From Anaerobacillus sp. (GTDB lineage Bacteria; Bacillota; Bacilli; Bacillales_H; Anaerobacillaceae), in assembly GCA_007120055.1 (NCBI GenBank), contig SKOL01000106.1:1-8260 (forward strand): 8,260 nt of DNA, in the 5' to 3' direction. A model generated the notes under the pieces. That model did not search any database. It was not told the origin of the DNA and saw nothing but the letters and a program-made list of their open reading frames with translations. Made by a program: the position numbers and the translations under genes. Shown piece after piece: positions 1 through 5,896 of this stretch. Every line of letters begins with the position of its first letter. The first letter of the stretch is position 1.

Positions 1-100
1 ACTTTTCTTTAAATAGTATAGCATTTTTTTGGACTTGCTTGAATAAAGATAGTTTGTAAAGGACAGGCAAACGTCTAAAGATTAGAGGCGAGGTGGCAGG

Positions 101-2839
101 ATGAAGTGGTATGAGAGAGATATACATGATGTAGAAGAAATGACACATTCCCATTTTTCACAAGGGTTGTCAGAGGAAGAGGCTGAACAAAGGTTAAAGA
201 GGTTGGGGCAAAATAAATTAGATGAGGCTGACAGTGTTCCTGCTTTTTTCTTGTTTTTAGCACAGTTCAAAGATTTTATGGTCATTGTTTTATTAGTGGC
301 GACTTTGATTTCAGGTTTATTAGGTGAATATATTGATGCGATAACGATCATTTTTATCGTACTTTTAAATGGAATATTAGGATTTATTCAAGAGAGAAAA
401 GCGGAGAAATCTCTAGCTGCATTGAAAGAACTATCTGCTCCGCAAATAACGGTACTTCGTGACGGAGAATGGATAAAAGTTCCTTCAATTGATGTAGTGG
501 TTGGGGACATTGTAAAACTAGCTAGCGGTGACCGGGTTGGAGCAGATGTACGAATTATCGAATCTAAAGGGCTTCGAATCGAGGAATCAGCATTGACAGG
601 TGAATCGGTACCTGTGCATAAAACGGAAGATGTATTATCCGGTGAGGACCTTTCGATTGGTGATCAAGAGAATATGGCTTTTATGGGAACGATGGTTACA
701 CAAGGAAGCGGTACAGGAGTCATTGTTGCAACAGGGATGAAAACAGAAATGGGGAAAATTGCCCACCTATTGCAATCTGCAGAAACGATGGTTACTCCTT
801 TACAGCGTAAACTCGAACAATTAGGTAAGGTCTTAATTTTAGTCGCACTTTTCCTAACAGCACTAGTAGTTATTATTGGTGTTTACCAAGGGCACGATGC
901 ATATACCATGTTTTTAGCGGGGGTTTCACTTGCTGTAGCTGCTATTCCTGAAGGTTTACCGGCGATTGTGACTGTTGCGTTAGCACTGGGTGTCCAACGG
1001 ATGATTAAGCGTAAGGCCATCGTTAGAAAGCTTCCAGCTGTAGAAACATTGGGGTGTGCTTCGGTCATTTGTTCTGATAAAACTGGAACATTGACGCAAA
1101 ACAAAATGACAGTTACAAAATTATGGTCAGGTGGAACTACTTGGGAAGTTTCAGGGACAGGGTATGTACCTCAGGGAGACTTCTATAAAGGTGGTAAAAA
1201 GTTAAATGTAGAAACAGAAAAAACATTGTTGCAGTTATTAACCTTTGGCGCTTTATGTAATAATGCAAAAGTCGTTCAAAACGAAGTGAAAGATGGATTC
1301 CTCTCTAAAACGAAAACAGAATATACGATTGATGGGGACCCGACTGAGGGTGCACTTGCCGTTTCTGCTCATAAAGCAGGAATCTCAAGAGATACAATGT
1401 TAAATGAATATGAGATTATTGAAGAATTCCCGTTTGAATCAACAAGAAAAATGATGAGTGTAATTGTTGAACGCAAACAAGATGGTAAGCGTTTTGTCGT
1501 TACAAAAGGGGCACCGGACGTTCTCTTAAGTAGAAGTGACCGGATTTTGTGGAATGAGAGATTAGAAACTTTATCAAAGCAAAAAAATGGGTATGTAACA
1601 GAAGCAATTGACCATTTAGCTTCACAAGCACTACGGACGATTGCGATTGCTTACAAAGAAATTGGTAGAAACGCAAGTTATAAATCAGAAGATGCAGTAG
1701 AATGCAATTTAACCCTTATTGGCTTGCAAGGGATGATGGATCCTCCTAGACCAGAAGTGAAAGATTCTATTATTGAATGTCGCCAGGCAGGTATTAAAAC
1801 GATCATGATTACAGGTGACCATCTTATCACGGCTCAGGCGATTGCCAAACAGTTACAGATACTACCTGAACACGGCAAAATTATGGATGGAAATACGTTA
1901 GCAAAAATGAGTGTTAAAGATTTAGAAGGAGTTGTCGATGATATTTATGTTTATGCTCGTGTTTCTCCAGAACATAAGTTGAAGATCGTTAAAGCGCTTC
2001 AAGCGAAAGGTCATATTGTTGCGATGACTGGTGATGGTGTCAATGATGCCCCGGCAATCAAAGCAGCGAATATTGGAGTGGCGATGGGGATTACAGGTAC
2101 GGATGTTGCGAAAGAATCTTCATCACTTGTACTTAGTGATGATAATTTTGCGACGATCAAAGCAGCTATTAAAGAAGGGCGCAATATATACGATAATATT
2201 CGAAAATTTATTCGTTACATGCTCGCTTCTAATGTTGGTGAAATTTTAGTGATGTTATTTGCGATGATGTTAGGTATGCCGTTGCCTTTAGTAGCTATTC
2301 AAATTTTATGGATTAATCTCGTGACAGACGGTTTACCGGCAATGGCTCTTGGGCTCGACCAAGCCGAGGATGATGTCATGAAACGTAAACCGCGTCATCC
2401 AATGGAAAGTGTATTTGCAAGGGGACTTGCTTGGAAAATTATTAGTCGAGGTTTTATGATTGGGGTGGTAACACTAATTGCGTTTTGGATCACACTGTCG
2501 CAAAATCCTGATGAGTTAATTAGAGCGCAAAGTGTGGCATTTGCGACATTAGTCATGGCTCAACTTATTCATGTATTTGATTGTCGTAGTGAGCACTCGG
2601 TATTCCACCGAAACCCGTTCCAAAACATATATTTAGTATTGGCGGTGCTTTCATCAACAGCACTAATGCTAGTCGTTATGTACTTCCCGCCATTACAGCC
2701 AGTATTCCATACAGTTGGCTTGGATGTACGTGAATGGTTATTAGTACTTGGATTAGCGTCAGTCCCGACCGTCGCACTAGCAGGCTTCCAAATTTTTAAT
2801 AGAGGGAAAAATAAAACTTTTTTAAGCATTAAATCATAA
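101..2839 (+). CDS. yloB: Cation-transporting P-type ATPase, probable Ca2+ exporter (YloB/SERCA-like, type IIA)
   Basis: A 912-residue membrane pump that should use ATP to move Ca2+ out of the cytoplasm. The P-type ATPase motifs appear in order: actuator TGES at residues 166-169; PEGLP in M4 at 283-287; the phosphorylated aspartate D326 in DKTGTLT; KGAP at 469-472 in the nucleotide-binding domain; DPPR at 547-550; TGD at 571-573; and the hinge TGDGVND at 643-649. Membrane helices are visible near 60-77, 78-97, 244-263, 270-300, 704-725, 730-750 and in the C-terminal 780-900 region. The Ca2+ ligands known from SERCA are present in M4 (E284), M5 (N711, E714) and M6 (N739, T742, D743); the M8 glutamate appears to be Gln821. 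The start ATG follows GAGGTGG at 90-96. The length is slightly above the roughly 890 residues of B. subtilis YloB. A strong terminator follows, so it is probably not co-transcribed with yloC. Transport of Mn2+ as well is possible and cannot be excluded from sequence. Confidence 0.93.
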   Translation: MKWYERDIHDVEEMTHSHFSQGLSEEEAEQRLKRLGQNKLDEADSVPAFFLFLAQFKDFMVIVLLVATLISGLLGEYIDAITIIFIVLLNGILGFIQERKAEKSLAALKELSAPQITVLRDGEWIKVPSIDVVVGDIVKLASGDRVGADVRIIESKGLRIEESALTGESVPVHKTEDVLSGEDLSIGDQENMAFMGTMVTQGSGTGVIVATGMKTEMGKIAHLLQSAETMVTPLQRKLEQLGKVLILVALFLTALVVIIGVYQGHDAYTMFLAGVSLAVAAIPEGLPAIVTVALALGVQRMIKRKAIVRKLPAVETLGCASVICSDKTGTLTQNKMTVTKLWSGGTTWEVSGTGYVPQGDFYKGGKKLNVETEKTLLQLLTFGALCNNAKVVQNEVKDGFLSKTKTEYTIDGDPTEGALAVSAHKAGISRDTMLNEYEIIEEFPFESTRKMMSVIVERKQDGKRFVVTKGAPDVLLSRSDRILWNERLETLSKQKNGYVTEAIDHLASQALRTIAIAYKEIGRNASYKSEDAVECNLTLIGLQGMMDPPRPEVKDSIIECRQAGIKTIMITGDHLITAQAIAKQLQILPEHGKIMDGNTLAKMSVKDLEGVVDDIYVYARVSPEHKLKIVKALQAKGHIVAMTGDGVNDAPAIKAANIGVAMGITGTDVAKESSSLVLSDDNFATIKAAIKEGRNIYDNIRKFIRYMLASNVGEILVMLFAMMLGMPLPLVAIQILWINLVTDGLPAMALGLDQAEDDVMKRKPRHPMESVFARGLAWKIISRGFMIGVVTLIAFWITLSQNPDELIRAQSVAFATLVMAQLIHVFDCRSEHSVFHRNPFQNIYLVLAVLSSTALMLVVMYFPPLQPVFHTVGLDVREWLLVLGLASVPTVALAGFQIFNRGKNKTFLSIKS

Positions 2840-2882
2840 CTATTAGCACGTAAAAAGTAGAGTTTTCAAAAATTATAATTTG

Positions 2883-2920
2883 AGCTATAAGGACCATTCA
2901 TTTGACCTTATAGCTTTTTT
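2883..2920 (+). terminator. Intrinsic terminator downstream of yloB
   Basis: A perfect 10-bp stem pairs 2883-2892 (agctataagg) with 2906-2915, with a 13-nt loop, and runs into six T residues at 2915-2920. It begins 43 nt after the yloB stop codon. This is a classic rho-independent terminator on the + strand and separates yloB from the genes downstream. Confidence 0.9.
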
Positions 2921-2980
2921 GTGTGGAAACGATGGATAGTTGGTTTGTTGGTTAGTTGGAAAGAAAAGACCTGACTTTGA

Positions 2981-3070
2981 TATGTTAAAGGGTAACGTTG
3001 CACCGTCATGACAGTGATGTGTAGAAAAAGGCGGATGATTTCGTGAACGAGCCTCTGAGATTCGTTAGAA
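2981..3070. repeat. Diverged direct repeat, copy 1
   Basis: Matches 3190-3277. The best core is 3030-3070 against 3237-3277, where I count 34 identical positions of 41 without gaps; the last 26 positions (3045-3070, ending ctgagattcgttagaa) match at 23. Upstream similarity continues with small gaps through the shared ccgt and cagt words to taaagggtaa at 2986-2995, which corresponds to taaatggtaa at 3192-3201. No coding frame explains the conservation. Confidence 0.7.
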
Positions 3071-3189
3071 TATGCTCCTGCGGTTACTCTTCGCAAAGCA
3101 GCACGAAGTCTTTGCTAAGATGCTTGACATGATGTGATTGAGGTCAGTAGCTTTACAGCGAAGCGAAAGAGTTCGGCCGGCATTTACAT

Positions 3190-3277
3190 TCTAAATGGTA
3201 ATAATACATCGCCGTGCAGTTTTTGTATGAAAAGATGGCGGGTGCTTTTGGGAACGAACGTCTGAGATTCGATAGAA
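3190..3277. repeat. Diverged direct repeat, copy 2
   Basis: Second copy of the sequence at 2981-3070, offset by about 207 nt. Its right half, ggcgggtgcttttgg onward, forms one arm of an inverted repeat whose other arm is at 3296-3308; copy 1 has no comparable partner that I can see. Copy 2 may therefore be the more complete form, or copy 1 a truncated one. Confidence 0.7.
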
Positions 3278-3308
3278 GGTCAAGGTGAAGTGAGGGAAAG
3301 CACCTGCC
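3237..3308. repeat. 13-bp inverted repeat enclosing part of repeat copy 2
   Basis: ggcgggtgctttt (3237-3249) pairs with gaaagcacctgcc (3296-3308): 11 Watson-Crick pairs plus two G-U pairs, around a 46-nt intervening sequence. It is followed by ttttccatttt at 3309-3319. On RNA this would be a stable stem with a large loop. The T-rich tail is interrupted, so I do not call it a terminator with confidence. Terminal inverted repeats of a small non-autonomous element are an equally good reading. Confidence 0.55.
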
Positions 3309-3378
3309 TTTTCCATTTTGGATTGTGACGGTTGATGGTCAGAGTTTTTTTCATGAAGATATGTTTGCGAAAGTGAGC

Positions 3379-3407
3379 AAAACTTGAGGTGAGTTTCAAC
3401 AAGTTTT
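3379..3407. repeat. Short perfect inverted repeat ahead of yloC
   Basis: aaaacttg (3379-3386) and caagtttt (3400-3407) form a perfect 8-bp inverted repeat with a 13-nt spacer. It lies about 20 nt upstream of the candidate -35 region of yloC. It could be an operator for a dimeric regulator or a weak hairpin; there is no T-run after it, so it is not a convincing terminator. Confidence 0.4.
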
Positions 3408-3428
3408 AAGTGTTTCTATTTCCTCTAC

Positions 3429-3457
3429 TTGTTGATAATGGTAAAATTGGTTAGAAT
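3429..3457 (+). promoter_or_regulatory. Candidate sigma-A promoter for yloC
   Basis: TAGAAT at 3452-3457 (5 of 6 to the -10 consensus) is preceded at 17 bp by TTGTTG at 3429-3434 (3 of 6). A better -35 match, TTGATA at 3432-3437, sits 14 bp from this -10, or 19 bp from a second TAGAAT at 3457-3462. Because the yloB terminator lies upstream, a promoter in this gap is expected, but the exact hexamers are uncertain. Confidence 0.4.
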
Positions 3458-3477
3458 AGAATTGTGGATGTGATATT

Positions 3478-4365
3478 ATGTTAGTCAGTATGACCGGATA
3501 TGGTCAATCATTTATTAAAAATGAAAATTATCGAATTAATGTAGAAATGAAGTCAGTCAACCATCGATTTTCAGAAGTAACAATTCGAATGCCACGTCAG
3601 TTTTTATTTTTGGAAGATCGACTAAAAAAAAGTATTAATCAATTTGTACAGCGTGGCAAGGTTGATGTATTCCTTACAGTTGAAGGAGAAGGGTTAGTTG
3701 AAAGAACTTTGCAAGTTGATTGGGATTTGCTTAAAGAGTTTTATTTAACTCACGAGAGGGCACAAGAAAAACTTGCTGTGACTCAACAGTTAAACTTAGA
3801 AAAACTTTTGCTTCACCCTGATGTCGTTACGGTATTAGAAAAAGATAATCAATCAGAAATTTTAGTGGAACTTATTGCTTCTGCTACAAAAAAGGCAACA
3901 GAAGAGCTTTTGAAAATGCGTCAAAAAGAAGGTTCTGCTCTAGCGGTTGACTTAACACAACGTCTAAAAAAACTTGGTGCGGTAGTAGCGAATGTTGAGG
4001 AACATGCTCCTGGTGTGATCGAGGCGTATCAACAACGCTTATTAAAAAGAATGGAAGAACTTTTAGATGAAAAGCTCGAAGTTGAAGAGAGTAGAGTATT
4101 AACTGAAGTCGCTATTTTTGCAGACAAAGCAAATATAGACGAAGAGTTAACAAGGCTAAAGAGTCATTTAGAACAATTCATGTTTATCATTGAACAACAT
4201 GAGAGCGGTGTGGTTGGCAGAAAACTCGACTTTCTCGTCCAAGAAATGAATCGAGAAGTAAATACCGTTGGCTCAAAATCTAATGATATATATATTAATA
4301 AACAAGTTGTAGAGTTAAAAGCAGAGTTAGAAAAAATCAAAGAACAAGTCCAAAATATTGAATAG
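3478..4365 (+). CDS. yloC: YicC/YloC family endoribonuclease
   Basis: 295 residues, the full usual length of the YicC/YloC family. The N-terminal domain begins with the family signature SMTGYG (4-9), then SVNHRF (26-31) and RGKVD (59-63). A charged, probably coiled-coil middle leads to MRQKEG (147-152). The C-terminal domain carries the strongly conserved stretches DKANIDEEL (216-224) and GRKLDFLVQEMNREVNT (247-263), followed by GSKSND (265-270). Members of the family have been described as endoribonucleases (YloC of B. subtilis, YicC of E. coli), and YicC affects small-RNA turnover; which RNAs it acts on here is unknown. The start is supported by GGATGTGA at 3466-3473, one mismatch from an ideal binding site, and by the family N-terminus. 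It leads the yloC-remA-gmk-rpoZ cluster. A 77-nt gap with a promoter candidate separates it from remA. Confidence 0.92.
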   Translation: MLVSMTGYGQSFIKNENYRINVEMKSVNHRFSEVTIRMPRQFLFLEDRLKKSINQFVQRGKVDVFLTVEGEGLVERTLQVDWDLLKEFYLTHERAQEKLAVTQQLNLEKLLLHPDVVTVLEKDNQSEILVELIASATKKATEELLKMRQKEGSALAVDLTQRLKKLGAVVANVEEHAPGVIEAYQQRLLKRMEELLDEKLEVEESRVLTEVAIFADKANIDEELTRLKSHLEQFMFIIEQHESGVVGRKLDFLVQEMNREVNTVGSKSNDIYINKQVVELKAELEKIKEQVQNIE

Positions 4366-4391
4366 ATGTTAGCCTAATAATAAAAAAAGTG

Positions 4392-4419
4392 TTAAAATGA
4401 CCAAAGTTCTGGTTATAAT
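4392..4419 (+). promoter_or_regulatory. Candidate sigma-A promoter for remA (and downstream gmk-rpoZ)
   Basis: A perfect -10 hexamer TATAAT at 4414-4419 lies 23 nt before the remA start, with TTAAAA at 4392-4397 (4 of 6 to TTGACA) at a 16-bp spacing. It would give a short leader of about 15 nt containing the binding site AGGGGA at 4432-4437. It lies in the 77-nt gap after yloC, where no terminator is visible, so remA may be read both from yloC and from this promoter. Confidence 0.55.
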
Positions 4420-4442
4420 ATATAGATGGGCAGGGGAAATCA

Positions 4443-4703
4443 ATGAATATTAAACTAATTAATATTGGCTTTGGCAATATCGTATCAGCGAATCGAATAA
4501 TTTCAATCGTCAGTCCAGAATCAGCTCCAATAAAAAGGATTATTCAGGAAGCACGAGAACGTAATATGTTAATTGATGCTACATATGGCAGAAGAACGAG
4601 AGCTGTAATTATTGCCGATAGTGATCATGTTATTTTATCTGCTGTTCAACCGGAAACAGTGGCACAACGCTTGACAAATAAGGATGATATTTCTGAAGAT
4701 TAA
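4443..4703 (+). CDS. remA: Extracellular matrix / osmotic regulatory protein RemA (DUF370)
   Basis: An 86-residue DUF370 protein, close to the length of B. subtilis RemA (YlzA). In B. subtilis it is a DNA-binding activator of biofilm matrix operons and of genes for osmoprotection, and it forms ring-like oligomers that wrap DNA. The family hallmarks are all visible: [12 protein letters not shown] (7-18), [11 protein letters not shown] (22-32), [13 protein letters not shown] (43-55) and [13 protein letters not shown] (64-76). The basic residues R18 and R50-R51, implicated in DNA binding in the B. subtilis protein, are present. The start has AGGGGA at 4432-4437, 5 nt away. Its position next to yloC and gmk is the conserved Firmicute arrangement. 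Target genes in this organism cannot be read from this window. Confidence 0.93.
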   Translation: MNIKLINIGFGNIVSANRIISIVSPESAPIKRIIQEARERNMLIDATYGRRTRAVIIADSDHVILSAVQPETVAQRLTNKDDISED

Positions 4704-4729
4704 TGGATAAGTAAATTAACGATCCGCTT

Positions 4730-4752
4730 CCGGCTGATAACCCATTAGCTGG
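4730..4752 (+). other. Small hairpin in the remA-gmk gap
   Basis: ccggct (4730-4735) can pair with agctgg (4747-4752), 6 bp including one G-U, with an 11-nt loop; only agtttt follows. It sits in the 80-nt gap before gmk. It is too weak to call a terminator; at most a minor processing or pausing site. Confidence 0.25.
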
Positions 4753-4783
4753 AGTTTTCTGATGGAAGATTTTGGAGGTAGAC

Positions 4784-5398
4784 ATGAAAAAAGAAAGAGG
4801 ATTATTGATCGTCCTTTCTGGACCTTCAGGTGTAGGGAAAGGAACGGTATGTGGCGCGCTTAGGCAGCAAGATACAGATATATTATATTCCGTTTCTGCA
4901 ACGACGCGTTCACCACGCGAAGGAGAAGTAGATGGAGTTAATTATTTCTTTAAAACACGAGATGATTTTGAAGAAATGATTAAAAATGACAAACTTTTAG
5001 AATGGGCTGAATATGTAGGGAACTACTACGGTACGCCTGTCGATTATGTGGAAAAAACGTTAAGTGAAGGTAAAGATATCATTCTGGAAATTGAAGTGCA
5101 AGGGGCGTTAAAGGTGAGACAACAATTTCCTGAAGGGGTATTTATCTTTTTAATGCCGCCAAGCTTAGCTGAGTTAAGAAGTCGTATTGTAAATCGTGGC
5201 ACGGAATCTGAAGACCTTATTAATAATCGAATGACGGTGGCCAAAGATGAGATTGAAATGATGGATAAATATGACTACGTCGTTGAAAATGATGTAGTTG
5301 ATCTTGCGGTCGAAAGAATTAAAGCAATTGTTGTTGCTGAGCATTGTAGGAAAGATCGTTTAATTGAAAAATATAAACAATTAGTGGAGGCTGAGTAA
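4784..5398 (+). CDS. gmk: Guanylate kinase
   Basis: Phosphorylates GMP (and dGMP) to GDP with ATP, an essential step of purine nucleotide synthesis and salvage in the cytoplasm. It is 204 residues from the ATG at 4784, the same length as B. subtilis Gmk. The P-loop is GPSGVGKGT (13-21); the GMP-binding region [20 protein letters not shown] (36-55) has the conserved arginines R42 and R45 and Y54; [12 protein letters not shown] (73-84) and LEIEVQGA (101-108) are typical; the lid region around RLxxRGTES appears as [11 protein letters not shown] (132-142). An in-frame TTG at 4772 would add four residues, but it overlaps the Shine-Dalgarno sequence GGAGGT (4774-4779) that serves the ATG, so the ATG is preferred. 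The stop codon abuts the rpoZ start, indicating translational coupling. Confidence 0.96.
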   Translation: MKKERGLLIVLSGPSGVGKGTVCGALRQQDTDILYSVSATTRSPREGEVDGVNYFFKTRDDFEEMIKNDKLLEWAEYVGNYYGTPVDYVEKTLSEGKDIILEIEVQGALKVRQQFPEGVFIFLMPPSLAELRSRIVNRGTESEDLINNRMTVAKDEIEMMDKYDYVVENDVVDLAVERIKAIVVAEHCRKDRLIEKYKQLVEAE

Positions 5399-5611
5399 AT
5401 GCTATACCCATCTATTGATAATTTATTAACGAAACTTGATTCGAAGTATACGTTAGTAACTGTATCTTCAAGAAGAGCACGTTATTTAAAGGATTCTAAC
5501 GAAAAAGACTTAATGGTCGAAAAACCGGTTTCATATAAACAAGTCGGTAAAGCACTAGAAGAAATTTCTTCAGGACAATTGTCTTTTAAACGTAAAGATG
5601 AAGAAGAGTAA
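5399..5611 (+). CDS. rpoZ: DNA-directed RNA polymerase omega subunit
   Basis: 70 residues, typical for Bacillus omega (about 67). The small omega subunit binds the beta-prime subunit and helps RNA polymerase assembly and stability. The N-terminus [20 protein letters not shown], the following SSRRARYL (23-30) and the [13 protein letters not shown] segment (49-61) match the Firmicute omega pattern; the tail is charged (FKRKDEEE). The ATG directly follows the gmk TAA with no intervening base, and its binding site GGAGG (5386-5390) lies inside the end of gmk, so the two genes are certainly co-transcribed and probably translationally coupled. A long structured element follows 8 nt after the stop. 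Confidence 0.95.
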   Translation: MLYPSIDNLLTKLDSKYTLVTVSSRRARYLKDSNEKDLMVEKPVSYKQVGKALEEISSGQLSFKRKDEEE

Positions 5612-5619
5612 AAGGGGAT

Positions 5620-5740
5620 GACTCATGAAGGGTGTCTTACCCCCCATATTTATTATTTAGAGGTTAAACCTTAAAAAAGGTTTTCACTAGTTAATATTTT
5701 AATGGGGGTGATATACACCACAGATGAGTCCTCTTTTTTT
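5620..5740 (+). terminator. Nested (compound) hairpin ending in a T-run after rpoZ
   Basis: Four helices are nested in order. gactcat 5620-5626 pairs with atgagtc 5724-5730; ggtgt 5631-5635 with acacc 5715-5719; cccccat 5641-5647 with atggggg 5702-5708; and inside, aaacctt 5666-5672 with aaggttt 5677-5683 around an AAAA loop. Flanking a/g-rich bases (from 5611) could also pair with the T-rich end. Seven T residues follow at 5734-5740. The whole could act as an unusually large intrinsic terminator or attenuator for the gmk-rpoZ transcript. Because the two ends are near inverted copies over about 35 nt, a small inverted-repeat (MITE-like) insertion is an alternative. I do not recognise it as a named riboswitch. 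Confidence 0.7.
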
Positions 5741-5754
5741 ATAAATTTTGAAAT

Positions 5755-5876
5755 CTGTCTAGCTACAGGCGCCATCGGCTCGACCACTTCAGTCCTTCCC
5801 TTGCGGTCTAAAACCTGACCGCTACGGGCAGGCCTTCCAGTGGTTTTCGCCGATAGGCGGGCGCCTTGGGCTTTTC
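5755..5876. repeat. GC-rich imperfect palindrome, probable dispersed Bacillaceae intergenic repeat
   Basis: The ends ctgtctagct (5755-5764) and ggcgcctt...gcttttctt (5860-5879) resemble, from memory, a very common intergenic repeat of Bacillaceae genomes. It folds into one long interrupted hairpin: aggcgcc 5767-5773 with ggcgcct 5860-5866; atcggc 5774-5779 with gccgat 5849-5854; accact 5783-5788 with agtggt 5839-5844; ccc 5798-5800 with ggg 5826-5828; gcggtc 5803-5808 with gaccgc 5817-5822. The base composition is clearly richer in GC than the surroundings. It ends just before the coaBC binding site, so it would form most of the coaBC leader RNA. Function unknown. Confidence 0.65.
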
Positions 5877-5896
5877 TTGTATGGAGGAGATCAAAT

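Larger units (their letters stand above)
2921..3477. other. Long gene-free gap between yloB and yloC
   Basis: About 560 nt without a credible gene. The longest open frame (minus strand, 2908-3096) shows no recognisable domain and overlaps the terminator. The gap starts with a low-complexity GTTGG/GTTAG stretch near 2939-2959. It then holds two diverged copies of a roughly 90-nt sequence, several small hairpins (gcaaag 3093-3098 with ctttgc 3110-3115; cattta 3181-3186 with taaatg 3192-3197), a longer inverted repeat and the candidate yloC promoter. It could be decayed mobile-element sequence or an uncharacterised non-coding RNA region; the sequence alone does not decide. Confidence 0.6.

Noticed and set aside
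1..100. Promoter for yloB (TTGGAC at 29-34 or TTGCTT at 35-40)
   Set aside because: No -10 hexamer of reasonable quality at 16-18 bp from either; a promoter may be here or upstream of the window, but I cannot support one.
2031..2249. 72-codon open frame inside yloB, other frame
   Set aside because: Lies entirely within the conserved P-domain coding region of the ATPase; a frame shadow. The minus-strand frames at 75-351, 883-1104, 2569-2829, 5044-5244 and 7108-7290 are rejected for the same reason.
2908..3096. 62-codon open frame on the minus strand in the yloB-yloC gap
   Set aside because: No family resemblance, no clear binding site, and it overlaps the yloB terminator and repeat copy 1; most likely chance.
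2981..3277. CRISPR-like array from the repeated sequences
   Set aside because: Only two diverged copies, long and imperfect, with a 120-nt spacer and no cas genes nearby.
4772..4783. TTG start for gmk four codons upstream
   Set aside because: The TTG overlaps the GGAGGT that serves the ATG at 4784, and the 204-residue product fits the family.
5840..5896. N-terminal extension of coaBC from GTG at 5840
   Set aside because: The extra 19 residues come from the palindromic repeat, lack a binding site, and the ATG at 5897 has an ideal one and matches the family N-terminus.
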